Shown here: one piece after another, positions 1 to 7,552 of the stretch
Position numbering within the stretch: position 1 is the first letter of the stretch
How the letters are laid out: every line of letters begins with the position of its first letter
From: a virus
IMG/VR virus record: IMGVR_UViG_3300013307_000020
Span: 1-64,000 of that record
DNA length: 64,000 nt
Direction: 5' to 3' (one strand)
The notes under the pieces: generated by a model
Told to the model about the DNA's origin: nothing
Seen by the model: only the letters and a program-made list of their open reading frames with translations
The model's database searches: none
Translations under genes and position numbers: made by a program

Positions 1-77
1 AGAATGAGTGCGGTTTGTTTTCCCGTTTCGTCAGCGACGACGCGCCAATGCCACGGGCCGGGAATGTAGGCTTGCAT
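1..77 (-). CDS. Partial CDS at left edge, unknown protein
   Basis: An ATG at 77 opens a minus-strand frame that leaves the window after 25 codons. It begins MQAYIPGPWHWRVV. A strong ribosome-binding site (GAGGAGATC) lies about 7 bases upstream of the ATG, of the same type as those of many other genes here. The visible part is rich in Trp and Pro and shows no recognisable domain. Function is unknown. Confidence 0.6.
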   Translation of the reverse strand, partial: MQAYIPGPWHWRVVADETGKQTALI

Positions 78-176
78 ATTTGATCTCCTCTGAGTGAAGT
101 GTGATCAGAATGAAATGAGCTTGCCAAGCCCGAAAAAATTAGGCAGACATAGAGTCTCGCATTTGTTTTGAGCGAT

Positions 177-189
177 TGATCTCCTTTGA
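177..189 (-). promoter_or_regulatory. Orphan copy of the TCAAAGGAGATCA ribosome-binding element
   Basis: This is an exact copy of the 13-mer that precedes several genes in the window (also exact at 2518-2530, 3430-3442 and 63461-63473, with near copies elsewhere). Here no convincing reading frame follows it on the minus strand; only a seven-codon ATG frame starts about 18 bases later. It may mark a leader peptide or the remains of a lost gene. Confidence 0.4.
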
Positions 190-204
190 GCGAATGCGGG
201 ACAG

Positions 205-239
205 ACGGCGGCGTGGTCCCCTCAGGACACAGCCGCCGT
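205..239. other. Stem-loop after the VWA gene
   Basis: ACGGCGGC at 205-212 pairs with GCCGCCGT at 232-239, and an inner GTCC/GGAC can extend the stem. It lies just past the stop of the leftward VWA gene, so it may shape that transcript's 3' end. A run of T follows only on the plus strand, so it is not a standard terminator for the leftward genes. Confidence 0.4.
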
Positions 240-247
240 TTTGTTTT

Positions 248-1510
248 TCAGTCCTCGCACGGGATCGCTTCGCCCCACGGCACTTCATCGAACGGCCCCT
301 GACCTCGATCATAGACGAGCCACATGACCGGTTGTGCCGGTTCGCTGAGCTGGTCCCAATCGGCGGTCATGAGATCGGTGAAGTAGATCAGAGCGGCGAC
401 GTCCGGCTCGTTTCGCTCGAACCAATCGAACGCGGGCTTGAAGTATGTGCCGCCCCCGCCCTTTGCATCGAGCTTGATCGTCTCGCCAGCGGTGAACGTT
501 TCGACGTTGGTGACTCGCGTGTCGCAATAGACGACGGTGATCTTGTCGATCTTGCCGAGATCCATTGCGGCTTGCAGTTCGCCGCCGGCACGCGCCAAAG
601 CTTGCTGGCTGTAGATGCTGCCACTCGTATCGATCATAAAGCCGATGTGATTCACGCCGTCCGAAACGAGACGCGGCGCCGTGATCCCCACCGCCAACAT
701 TTTCTTGTTTGGGCGCGACCAGGTGTAATCGCGCGACATGCTCTGATCGATGAAGCGTTGCATGATATCGCGCCAATCAATTGTCGACTTGGCGAGATCG
801 TCGATCAGCGATTGCATGTGACCGGGCATCTTACCGGCTTGCTTTGCAGCGACGTTGACTGCCTGTCGAATGCGGGTCTCCCACTCCGCATCGATCTCGG
901 CAAGCTCGCCCGGCGACGTTTCCGGCGCAGCGTCTACAACAACGCCGGTATTCGTTTCGTCGCCGATGCGTTGCGCAGCCTTGACGATTTGATCAACGCG
1001 CTCATCGCCGCTGGCGCCCTGATCGCCGTCGCCGTCGTCAGATTCGTCATCATCATCGCCTTGATCGCCTTGCGACTGACCGCCGCCCTGCGGCTGCGGT
1101 TTCGCCTGTTGCTCGGCAATCAGTTTGTCGTAGATCGCTTCCGCGCCCATCTTGCCCCACTTCGTATCGAATAGATGCGGGTCAGGGAGCTTGAAGCCAG
1201 CGGCGCGAATATCGCGATTGATCGCGAAGTCGGCCGCTTGATTCCACACTTCGGGGTCGCGATTGCCGCGACGCGTCATGTGACGATACGCACAATGGGA
1301 AACTTCGTGCGCGATCACCGCTTCCGTTTCTGGCTCGGTCAGTTTGCTCAGAAACTTCGGCGAATAGATCAGCAGAAAGCCATCGGTCGCCATCGTCTTC
1401 ACGCGATCATCTTCGACGATTTGAAGATGAAGCGCCAACGTGCCCCAGAATGGCTGCGTCATGATCAAGCGAGTGCGCGCCTTGATCATGCGTGGATCGA
1501 CGCGCCTCAT
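248..1510 (-). CDS. VWA-domain metallopeptidase-like protein (DUF2201 type)
   Basis: A 420-residue protein. The N-terminal part carries a zinc-peptidase-like HEVSH motif at about residues 68-72. A low-complexity Gln/Gly/Asp-rich linker follows at about 140-165. The C-terminal half is a von Willebrand A domain with a MIDAS-type DTSGS at about 294-298 and a GGGGT loop at about 351-355. This architecture matches DUF2201 VWA-like proteins, which typically pair with MoxR ATPases. The ATG at 1510 overlaps the stop of the upstream MoxR gene as ATGA, which fixes the start over an in-frame codon ten residues earlier. Inference: the ATPase loads or remodels this metal-binding partner; the target in a phage is not known. 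Confidence 0.85.
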   Translation of the reverse strand: MRRVDPRMIKARTRLIMTQPFWGTLALHLQIVEDDRVKTMATDGFLLIYSPKFLSKLTEPETEAVIAHEVSHCAYRHMTRRGNRDPEVWNQAADFAINRDIRAAGFKLPDPHLFDTKWGKMGAEAIYDKLIAEQQAKPQPQGGGQSQGDQGDDDDESDDGDGDQGASGDERVDQIVKAAQRIGDETNTGVVVDAAPETSPGELAEIDAEWETRIRQAVNVAAKQAGKMPGHMQSLIDDLAKSTIDWRDIMQRFIDQSMSRDYTWSRPNKKMLAVGITAPRLVSDGVNHIGFMIDTSGSIYSQQALARAGGELQAAMDLGKIDKITVVYCDTRVTNVETFTAGETIKLDAKGGGGTYFKPAFDWFERNEPDVAALIYFTDLMTADWDQLSEPAQPVMWLVYDRGQGPFDEVPWGEAIPCED

Positions 1511-2511
1511 GACAGCACCCCTTGATTGTCGACGGCCCACGCGGTGAACACGCTCGTCTCTTTCAGCGTTGCATCGCGGGCAGTCGCATCTTTCATAAAC
1601 ACGATCTCGAATTCTTTCGGCAGCCGCTTTGCATACGTCATCGCGGCGGCGAATGAATCCTTCTTGACGCGACGGGCGAGTGCGGTCGCCACCGCGTACA
1701 TCACCGACGGCTCTTTATCGTCGGGGATTTTCGTGCCTCTCGGGTCTTTCAGGATCGACTCGATTGACGGCAATGACTTCCAGACGCGAACGAAGCCCTC
1801 CAGCTCGGCCGCGGCAGAGTCGCCAACGATGGATGACGCAATGTGCAAGCGAATGTCGTCGCTCGCCTGCATCGCCTTCGAGCATTGCTCCCACGAGCGC
1901 GGCGTTGGGAATGCGCCAGCGTCATCGGCTGGCATCTTGTGAAGCAACTCAGGGCGATACTTCACAAACGCGATGATGACCGGATCGACGCCCGTCACCT
2001 TCGCCCAGGCGCACCACGCATTCAGATCGGGCTCGATGGTGATATGAGCGAAGCGATTGCGCAACGCGGTCGGCATACGTTGACCGGCGGCGCGATCTTG
2101 CATCCGATTACCCGCTGCGACGGGGATCCACCCCTTCGGCAGCTTGTATTCGGCGAGTTGGCGTTCGAGAACGAGCCCGAAGCACGCGGCTTGCATCGCC
2201 TGAGTCGCGACGTTCAATTCATCGAGAAACAGAATGCCGAATTCGCCGTCTCGATCTTCACGTGGCAACTCATTCGGGCAAAGCCAGCGTGTCAGCCCCG
2301 TCTTTTCGTCGACGAAGGGGAGGCCGCGCATATCGACCGGGTCGCGAAGCGATGCGCGAAAGTCGATGACCTTGCGCTTGAGAAGTCGGCCGGTCTGATG
2401 GACGAGTTGAGACTTGCCGATGCCGGGGGCGCCCCAGATAAATGTGGGGATATCTGCTCCGACGTTGAATTGAAGAATCTTGGCGGCTGTGTCGATTGAA
2501 ATGGTCGCCAT
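1507..2511 (-). CDS. MoxR-family AAA+ ATPase
   Basis: A 334-residue AAA+ ATPase of the MoxR type. Walker A GAPGIGKS lies at about residues 27-34 and Walker B ILFLDELN at about 93-100, followed by the NRMQDRAAGQRMP stretch and an arginine-rich sensor region. The start at 2511 is set by the strong site AAAGGAGATCA just upstream; the longer frame to 2661 lacks such support. It is coupled by a four-base overlap to the VWA gene and follows a DUF3150-like gene. MoxR proteins act as chaperone-like ATPases with VWA partners, so the two probably form one machine. Confidence 0.9.
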   Translation of the reverse strand: MATISIDTAAKILQFNVGADIPTFIWGAPGIGKSQLVHQTGRLLKRKVIDFRASLRDPVDMRGLPFVDEKTGLTRWLCPNELPREDRDGEFGILFLDELNVATQAMQAACFGLVLERQLAEYKLPKGWIPVAAGNRMQDRAAGQRMPTALRNRFAHITIEPDLNAWCAWAKVTGVDPVIIAFVKYRPELLHKMPADDAGAFPTPRSWEQCSKAMQASDDIRLHIASSIVGDSAAAELEGFVRVWKSLPSIESILKDPRGTKIPDDKEPSVMYAVATALARRVKKDSFAAAMTYAKRLPKEFEIVFMKDATARDATLKETSVFTAWAVDNQGVLS

Positions 2512-2548
2512 TTGATTTGATCTCCTTTGAGTGTTTGAGCGGTTGAGA

Positions 2549-3427
2549 TTAAGCCATGTAGTCGGAAATTTCGTCGAGAATTTTCTCGGCGCTTTTGGCG
2601 ACGATCTCGCGCTGCGCTTCATCTTCGCGCAACGTGTCGGCATCATGAGCGCAAAGCTCATTCTTGATGCGACGCGTGATCTTCGTCAGCTTCGGATCGT
2701 CGGTGAGATTGAACGCGGGAAGAATGTTGGCGATCTCTCTCACGTTCTCCACGAGCGAATTGCGAAACGTCCCTTCGGCGTTCGCGTCGTCCGTGGCGGG
2801 TTTATATGCCCGAAGCTTTTCGAGCATCGTCACCAGTCGATCATGTGCCCGCTCGGCCGCATCGCGTAACGCGGCTTGCGTGGTCTCTTTCATGCGCCGT
2901 TCGAGATCGAGACGAATGTCTTCCGCGTGCTCGCTGCCAACGGCAATGCGGAAGTCATCCGTATCAGGGCATGGCGCGATGATCGATTCGAGCTTGAACA
3001 TGCCGCGCAATTCATTCTGCGCCGGGTAGTCGGCGGGATTGAAAAGCCCGTTCAGCGCCGCTTTCGCCTTGCGCACCGCGCTCGGATATTCGTCGATGAA
3101 CTTTCGCGACGCCGCTTCGAATGCGTCGCGGATCTCCCGCATGTCGTTCTGATAGTCGAGATAGAGCTTCGACGGCAGAAGACGCGCGCCTTGATCGTAC
3201 CAAGGCAGAGTCTTTTGATAGTGATAGTTCCGCGCGGTGGTGATCGCGCTGCCGACTTCCTTCATCGCGCCCTTTTCGAGCAAACGCTTCCAGTACCGGC
3301 CGGCGTCACTGTCGGCGCCATGTTCGCGATTCACTTCCTCGGTCACGCGTTTGTCGACGCGGCGTCCCTGCCACTGAGATATTTTGACCGATGCCAGGAC
3401 GGCTTTCTGTGCGAGAATGTTCGTCAC
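2549..3427 (-). CDS. DUF3150-like phage protein, partner of MoxR/VWA
   Basis: A 292-residue, mostly alpha-helical, charged protein with a GTG start at 3427 behind a clear AAAGGAGATCA site. The sequence is Lys/Arg/Glu-rich with predicted long helices in the second half. Its length and position directly upstream of a MoxR ATPase and a VWA protein fit the DUF3150 family, which accompanies these genes in other phages. The assignment rests on context and general character rather than a diagnostic motif. No catalytic motif was seen. Confidence 0.6.
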   Translation of the reverse strand: MTNILAQKAVLASVKISQWQGRRVDKRVTEEVNREHGADSDAGRYWKRLLEKGAMKEVGSAITTARNYHYQKTLPWYDQGARLLPSKLYLDYQNDMREIRDAFEAASRKFIDEYPSAVRKAKAALNGLFNPADYPAQNELRGMFKLESIIAPCPDTDDFRIAVGSEHAEDIRLDLERRMKETTQAALRDAAERAHDRLVTMLEKLRAYKPATDDANAEGTFRNSLVENVREIANILPAFNLTDDPKLTKITRRIKNELCAHDADTLREDEAQREIVAKSAEKILDEISDYMA

Positions 3428-3454
3428 GTTGATCTCCTTTGAAGTTGGCGACGC

Positions 3455-3664
3455 TCAGAAGCGAGCCGAGTCGTCATAAGTGTAAGCGTTGATGGGTTGA
3501 CGATCATCGCCTTCCGCAAAAATCACAACGTCACCGTCGGCGATCTCGGCGATGCATCGCTGATCGTAAAAGCGATGCACGAAGTCAGGGGGTCCGAAAA
3601 CGCGCGCCGCCGCTGAATAGCGAGCCGCGTCTGAAAATCGGACGAAGTGAAGCGCATTCTTCAT
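3455..3664 (-). CDS. Small unknown protein
   Basis: A 69-residue protein beginning MKNALHFVRFSDAARYS. The ATG at 3664 overlaps the stop of the upstream gene as ATGA, which is why this start is preferred to the longer frame. The C-terminal half is acidic (DGDVVIFAEGDD). It is the last gene of a three-gene coupled set. No domain was recognised. Confidence 0.65.
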   Translation of the reverse strand: MKNALHFVRFSDAARYSAAARVFGPPDFVHRFYDQRCIAEIADGDVVIFAEGDDRQPINAYTYDDSARF

Positions 3665-3909
3665 TTTGATTGCACCTTTGGGAAAGGAACGCCCGTCATC
3701 GTGCGAGCGTCGACGATGACATATTGCGAGTTGACGAAATGAACGCGTTGATGGCGCTCGCAAGCGATCTCTGCGTCGGCGAGAGTGTCAAAGCGAACTT
3801 GCATCTTCATATAGTCACAGTGACAGCCGTCGAAGTAGACCACGAAAAACGGCTTCGAGGCGTTCATCATGCGACGCCCCTCGGCGCGCGATCTCGATCC
3901 GTAGCTCAT
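3661..3909 (-). CDS. Small unknown protein
   Basis: An 82-residue protein, coupled at both ends by ATGA overlaps to its neighbours. A central VVYFDGCHCDYMKMQVRF stretch predicts beta strands with two closely spaced cysteines. The next part, with DTLADAEIACERHQ, looks like a short helix of the kind seen in small phage proteins that track row-like data (SPOR-like size), but no family is assigned. Confidence 0.65.
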   Translation of the reverse strand: MSYGSRSRAEGRRMMNASKPFFVVYFDGCHCDYMKMQVRFDTLADAEIACERHQRVHFVNSQYVIVDARTMTGVPFPKVQSK

Positions 3910-4187
3910 GCGCGTCTCCGACGACGCGGCGCTGGCGCATTCCTGTAGGCGTCGATCAGTTCGCGCGCCTCTTTCAATGTGGCGACGTCCATAATATCGG
4001 CGTCCTCGAACCCGACGGCGAAGCGCCCGGTGTAGATGCGAGTCGGACGGTCTTGTTCATAGGTGAAGATTTCGACGCCGCGATAGACGATACAATCGTA
4101 AGCACCCGGCCCTCTGCCGCCGTGATTGACGCTCATTGAGTCGGGAACCCAAACGCGATGTTCGTTCACGCGATGAATATGCACCAT
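3906..4187 (-). CDS. Small unknown protein
   Basis: A 93-residue protein with its ATG at 4187, preceded by AAAGGAGATCG. It is the first gene of the leftward set 4187-3455 and lies next to 0.7 kb of non-coding DNA that should carry its promoter. The C-terminus ends in a poly-Arg tail (APRRRRRA), which could bind nucleic acid. No domain was recognised. Confidence 0.7.
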   Translation of the reverse strand: MVHIHRVNEHRVWVPDSMSVNHGGRGPGAYDCIVYRGVEIFTYEQDRPTRIYTGRFAVGFEDADIMDVATLKEARELIDAYRNAPAPRRRRRA

Positions 4188-4904
4188 GATTCGATCTCCT
4201 TTGATGAAGTGTCATGTCATTGTGATCACTTCCCATCGGGGCGCAGATTTTTCGCCACGCCCCGAAAAACTGTGATCAGTTTGATCAGAGAGATATTCCA
4301 TTTTCACTTCGAGTTCCGTCGGTTCATACTTTGATTTGCGCAAGCGTTTCTTGCGGGCGACCCTATCACTTGTCGTCTTCAAATCGTTTCTGATTGTTCG
4401 GGTGTTCGCTTGGCGTGAAATTTGTTCGAGCGAGTCTACTGAATTTCACTGGCGTCAGCGCGAGTGTCGACAAAGCAACGTGCGCACCACCTAATCTCAG
4501 GAACTTCTTCACCGCACCCTTGAGCTTCGCGTCCTGCCGTTCATCGCTCGTGGGGGATTACTAAAGACGCCCTCTACTTGTTCCCTCTTGTGATCAAGAA
4601 AACTTTCCGGGTCAGAAGTGTCGCAAGATACCGTGCATAGTGTCGGCCTCTCTCGCGCGTCTCGGGCTTGTTTCGCTGTTCGGCATTTCGATCCCGATCC
4701 ATGTCGGGTGCCTGCGACTGAGTGCCACTCAGTTCATATATATAGAAGTGTGTTTGTTCTCTCTCTCTGAATTCATCGCTGATTCTATGGATCGGGCCAT
4801 GCGGGGCAAATGCTGCGGGAAAGCGTTGTGCGGTGCGTGTCGGTGTTGCGGATGGTTCGCAAGACCGTTTTTGCGGTACATGCCGCGCGAATTCGCGAAT
4901 CCGT
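4188..4904. promoter_or_regulatory. Long non-coding region with TGTGATCA motifs and a palindrome
   Basis: No convincing gene fills this stretch. It carries TGTGATCA at 4221-4228, 4271-4278 and 4589-4596, with another TGATCA at 4282-4287. The same octamer stands in the gap near the left edge at 100-107. A GGGGCG/CGCCCC inverted repeat lies near 4238-4265. AT-rich CATATATATAG at about 4735-4745 is a possible promoter element. It probably holds the promoter of the leftward genes starting at 4187. Confidence 0.5.
4717..4733. repeat. Perfect inverted repeat, operator-like
   Basis: ACTGAGTG and CACTCAGT flank a single C, giving a perfect 17-base dyad. An AT-rich TCATATATATAG run follows directly. 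The short spacer and the adjacent AT-rich DNA suit a protein-binding operator at a promoter better than a terminator, as no T run follows on either strand. Confidence 0.5.
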
Positions 4905-6005
4905 TCAGGCGATCAGCGTTCGCGCTTCATCGACGTTCGACGCGTCGCCAACATATTGAAAGACGGCATTTGGTCTGCCGCCGAAGCCGCCGACGCTGGA
5001 CGAGCTCCCGCGCGCCGGTGAAAAAGTGCCGGGTGCTTTCTGCAACGCCCACACTGGGCTCTTGTCGAATGCGCGAATGAGTGCGGGGTGTGCCGGATAT
5101 GTATGCAGACGGCGACCGATGGCGGCGTAGGCTGCGCCCAATCGATCAACGAGAGCGAACGCAAGACCCAAGCCCTGAAAATCTGGCAGCGTGACCAATC
5201 GAGAGACGCCGCTGATATCGCGAACGCGCGCGTGCGGACGATGAAGAATTCCCGCGAAGGCGGCGATACGATCACCGACGAAAAGCCCGAAGCAACGCGC
5301 GGCGGGATTCAGATCAGCCGTCAGATAGTGAAATGGAGCAAAGAGCCACCACGATGAATAAGTGACCCGAGCGATTGCGCAATCAATTGAGGGGCGTCGC
5401 TGATGCTCCCTCCAAGTGAACGACATATCGGCCGGTTGCAAAATCCAATCCGGCTGAAGCCAGTCGATCACGTCGTAATGACACGATGCCGCCACGAGTG
5501 TTTGATCATGACGGCGGACAAATTTTTGAACCGCGTGCGCGCCGATCTTCGCGACCTGACGATCCACGACCGACGTGAATTCATCAATCACGATCGGGCT
5601 CGGCGCTTCGAGAAGGCGCCGCGCCATGTCGACGCGAAACTTTTCCCCATTTGATAGGACGTCATATGGGCGCAGCCACGCCGGGATCGTGTTGAACCCG
5701 ACCGCCTGGCAGACTTCGGCGATCTCGGCAATCTTCAACGTCTTCGCGAAGTCATCGATGACGCTCGCATCGTCCCACGAGAAGCTCGCGGGCTTGCCGA
5801 ACTTCTCATGAAGAATGGTCGATTTGCCCGAGCCGGATGGGCCGACAATCAGACCGACATTCCATTTGCGATCTTCAATCGGCATCTCACCGGACCATTC
5901 GAGCTTTTGACGTTGCTGCGCGGGCACGTCGAACATCGATTCGATTTGCTGAGCACGCGCCGAGCGCGAGATCGGGGAGTCGATTACGATATTAACGGAC
6001 GACAC
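4905..6005 (-). CDS. ABC-type ATPase fused to a Mom-like GNAT domain (COG2401 type)
   Basis: A 366-residue fusion. Residues 45-190 form an ABC ATPase: Walker A GPSGSGKST at about 55-63, signature-like LSNGEKFR at about 117-124, Walker B SPIVIDEF at about 136-143 and a switch His in CHYD at about 175-178. Residues 205-325 resemble an acetyltransferase fold, with VSRLVTLPDFQGLGLA at about 267-282 in the acyl-CoA loop position. There are no membrane segments, so it is not a transporter. This matches COG2401. The GTG start at 6005 lies inside the end of the ParB-like gene, so the two are translationally linked. The GNAT part is like the Mu Mom/XF1762 group, which suggests a base-modification role; that is inference. 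Confidence 0.8.
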   Translation of the reverse strand: MSSVNIVIDSPISRSARAQQIESMFDVPAQQRQKLEWSGEMPIEDRKWNVGLIVGPSGSGKSTILHEKFGKPASFSWDDASVIDDFAKTLKIAEIAEVCQAVGFNTIPAWLRPYDVLSNGEKFRVDMARRLLEAPSPIVIDEFTSVVDRQVAKIGAHAVQKFVRRHDQTLVAASCHYDVIDWLQPDWILQPADMSFTWREHQRRPSIDCAIARVTYSSWWLFAPFHYLTADLNPAARCFGLFVGDRIAAFAGILHRPHARVRDISGVSRLVTLPDFQGLGLAFALVDRLGAAYAAIGRRLHTYPAHPALIRAFDKSPVWALQKAPGTFSPARGSSSSVGGFGGRPNAVFQYVGDASNVDEARTLIA

Positions 6006-6529
6006 GTTTCACCCTCTTTCTGCAAACGCTCGATGAGTTCGCCTTGATGTTGTTCATCACGACAGTCGACGATGACGCGATGAACCAGATCGGAGCTCAG
6101 TTGCGGTGCCGTTCGATCCGTCATCGAGCCAACGCCGAGCTTCGACAATTCTCGCGGCCTGAACGCGGTCAAGTCGGTGACGTTGCCGAGACTGGCAACG
6201 CGGGCGAGGGTCGCGCGCAAGACGGTTTGATTCCATCCCGCATCGAGCGCGATCCGATTGTCGGCAATCGCCCATGCTTCCCATTCTTCATCGCTGAGAT
6301 TAAGCGTGATCGTCGGCACCTTCGGGATCTTCAGTTGCGTCGCCGCGAGCCAACGGCCGTTGCCGGCGCCGATGACTTTGTTGGGTCTGATCGCGATGGG
6401 GTTATTGAAGCCGAAGCGTTCAATCAGTTTGCAAAGCGATTTGATTTGCTCGGGCGAATGCGTGCGCGCGTTGTTTGGATCCGGCGTGAGAGAATCCGTC
6501 GCCATCATGATGATCTTCAAATCGCTCAT
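5984..6529 (-). CDS. ParB-fold protein linked to the ABC-GNAT gene
   Basis: A 181-residue protein with an N-terminal ParB/Srx-type domain: DPNNARTHSPEQI at about 18-30 and GAGNGRW at about 54-60, in the place of the GERR motif of segregation ParBs. The ATG at 6529 is preferred because it overlaps the upstream stop as ATGA; a GTG at 6538 is the alternative. ParB domains of this short DNA-methylase-associated type often travel with DNA-modifying enzymes. The coupling to the ABC-GNAT gene suggests that the two act together. Confidence 0.8.
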   Translation of the reverse strand: MSDLKIIMMATDSLTPDPNNARTHSPEQIKSLCKLIERFGFNNPIAIRPNKVIGAGNGRWLAATQLKIPKVPTITLNLSDEEWEAWAIADNRIALDAGWNQTVLRATLARVASLGNVTDLTAFRPRELSKLGVGSMTDRTAPQLSSDLVHRVIVDCRDEQHQGELIERLQKEGETCRPLIS

Positions 6530-6801
6530 AATGAACACCTCGCGCTTACTTCGCCGCGGACTGTGATCACCCCTTCCGCGAGTCTTTTTTTAATCCATTC
6601 GCGCATCACGGTGGAGACGGCAAAATCGACAAACGTCGAGCCATCGAATGAAATCTCTATTTTCGGATGATAGGCGATTGGATCGCCCGCAATGGCATCG
6701 GCAAATTTGTTATCTCTGATCGCGCGATCATAGGCGGGCCAATCAAATTCGCCGCTCTCGCCCGATGCTTTCAGTTCGAGGATGGCCTCCGCGATGTTCA
6801 T
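6526..6801 (-). CDS. Small unknown protein
   Basis: A 91-residue protein starting MNIAEAILELKASGE. The ATG at 6801 overlaps the stop of the DnaJ gene as ATGA, so the longer frame to 6825 is not used. It has a helical N-terminus, a central strand-rich part (KIEISFDGSTFVDF) and a helical end. It is coupled downstream to the ParB-fold gene. No family was recognised. Confidence 0.65.
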   Translation of the reverse strand: MNIAEAILELKASGESGEFDWPAYDRAIRDNKFADAIAGDPIAYHPKIEISFDGSTFVDFAVSTVMREWIKKRLAEGVITVRGEVSARCSL

Positions 6802-7433
6802 GTCATCGTCGCCGTGCTGTTCCAAACTATGCCGTAGCTGCGCACTTGCTCAATGTCGAATGAGTGACCGGCGACGAGCTCGTCGGCACTGATAAGAATC
6901 TCCGCAAGCGCGCGCTGTGATTTCAGATGCTCGACCATGCCGACGCATCGGGCTCGAACCACGTCGCCAAGAAAGTTTTCGCCCTTATCTCGATGGAAAC
7001 GGCTCTCCATCTCGCGCATCGAGGCAAGCGCGATCTCTGCGCCCGCGATCTCCTTGCCGAGCGCGTCGCGCTTCTGGCGAATGTACGCGCGCAAATGCTC
7101 GATCATGTTTTGCGCCTGCGGGCGAGTGCCTTTGGAAAGCATTTTCACAAGAACGTTGTCGAGCGCCTCGACAATTTCCTTCACCATGATCTCGCGGCTC
7201 TTGTCCAACGTTTCGTCGACCTGGCCGGTCTCGTCGAAGATCGCCCTCTTCTTCGGGTCCATCAGGACGTCATGGGCGCGTTTCAGCGTTGCAAATGCCG
7301 TCGCGCTGCCGCCGGCGTCCGGGTGCGCCTTGCGCGACTTCGCGCGATAGGCAGAGCGAATGGCGGCGGGCGCTGCGTCGCGCTCGATCCCCAAGACCCC
7401 ATAAAGATCGTCCCTGCTCAGCGCGTCCACCAC
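6798..7433 (-). CDS. DnaJ-domain protein
   Basis: A 211-residue protein. The first 70 residues are a J domain with DLYGVLGI, helix II basic residues and the HPD motif at about 37-39, which stimulates the ATPase of DnaK. The rest is a helical, charged segment (about 75-190) with no zinc-finger or C-terminal DnaJ domain, so this is a type III J protein. Start is GTG at 7433 or the next GTG at 7430. It follows the replication genes in one coupled chain; recruitment of host DnaK to replication complexes is a reasonable inference. Confidence 0.85.
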   Translation of the reverse strand: MVDALSRDDLYGVLGIERDAAPAAIRSAYRAKSRKAHPDAGGSATAFATLKRAHDVLMDPKKRAIFDETGQVDETLDKSREIMVKEIVEALDNVLVKMLSKGTRPQAQNMIEHLRAYIRQKRDALGKEIAGAEIALASMREMESRFHRDKGENFLGDVVRARCVGMVEHLKSQRALAEILISADELVAGHSFDIEQVRSYGIVWNSTATMT

Positions 7434-7552
7434 GGCAATCCTCGATGCTTCAAAAAAATCGATGCTGGCGCCCTATATCCGCCCGCCCGCGCCAGTCGAT
7501 CAAGTGCCGCGCGCAGCCGAGCCAGCGAGTGAGAATCGGGCTGGGCGGTCAT
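7418..7552 (-). CDS. Small unknown protein overlapping the DnaJ start
   Basis: A 44-residue frame from an ATG at 7552 that overlaps the stop of the DUF1376 gene as ATGA and ends inside the start of the DnaJ gene. It is basic at its C-terminus and begins MTAQPDSHSLARLRAALDRL, predicting a helix. Its place in an unbroken chain of overlaps is the main support. Function is unknown. Confidence 0.5.
   Translation of the reverse strand: MTAQPDSHSLARLRAALDRLARAGGYRAPASIFLKHRGLPWWTR

Noticed and set aside
120-160. Seven-codon ATG frame after the orphan ribosome-binding element
   Set aside because: The spacing from the ribosome site is about 18 bases, too long for normal initiation, so it is not listed as a gene.
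4640-5080. Plus-strand frame with Cys-rich start (CCGKALCGACRCC)
   Set aside because: It runs into the ABC-GNAT gene on the other strand, lacks a ribosome site, and its C-terminal half is the usual Arg-rich shadow composition.
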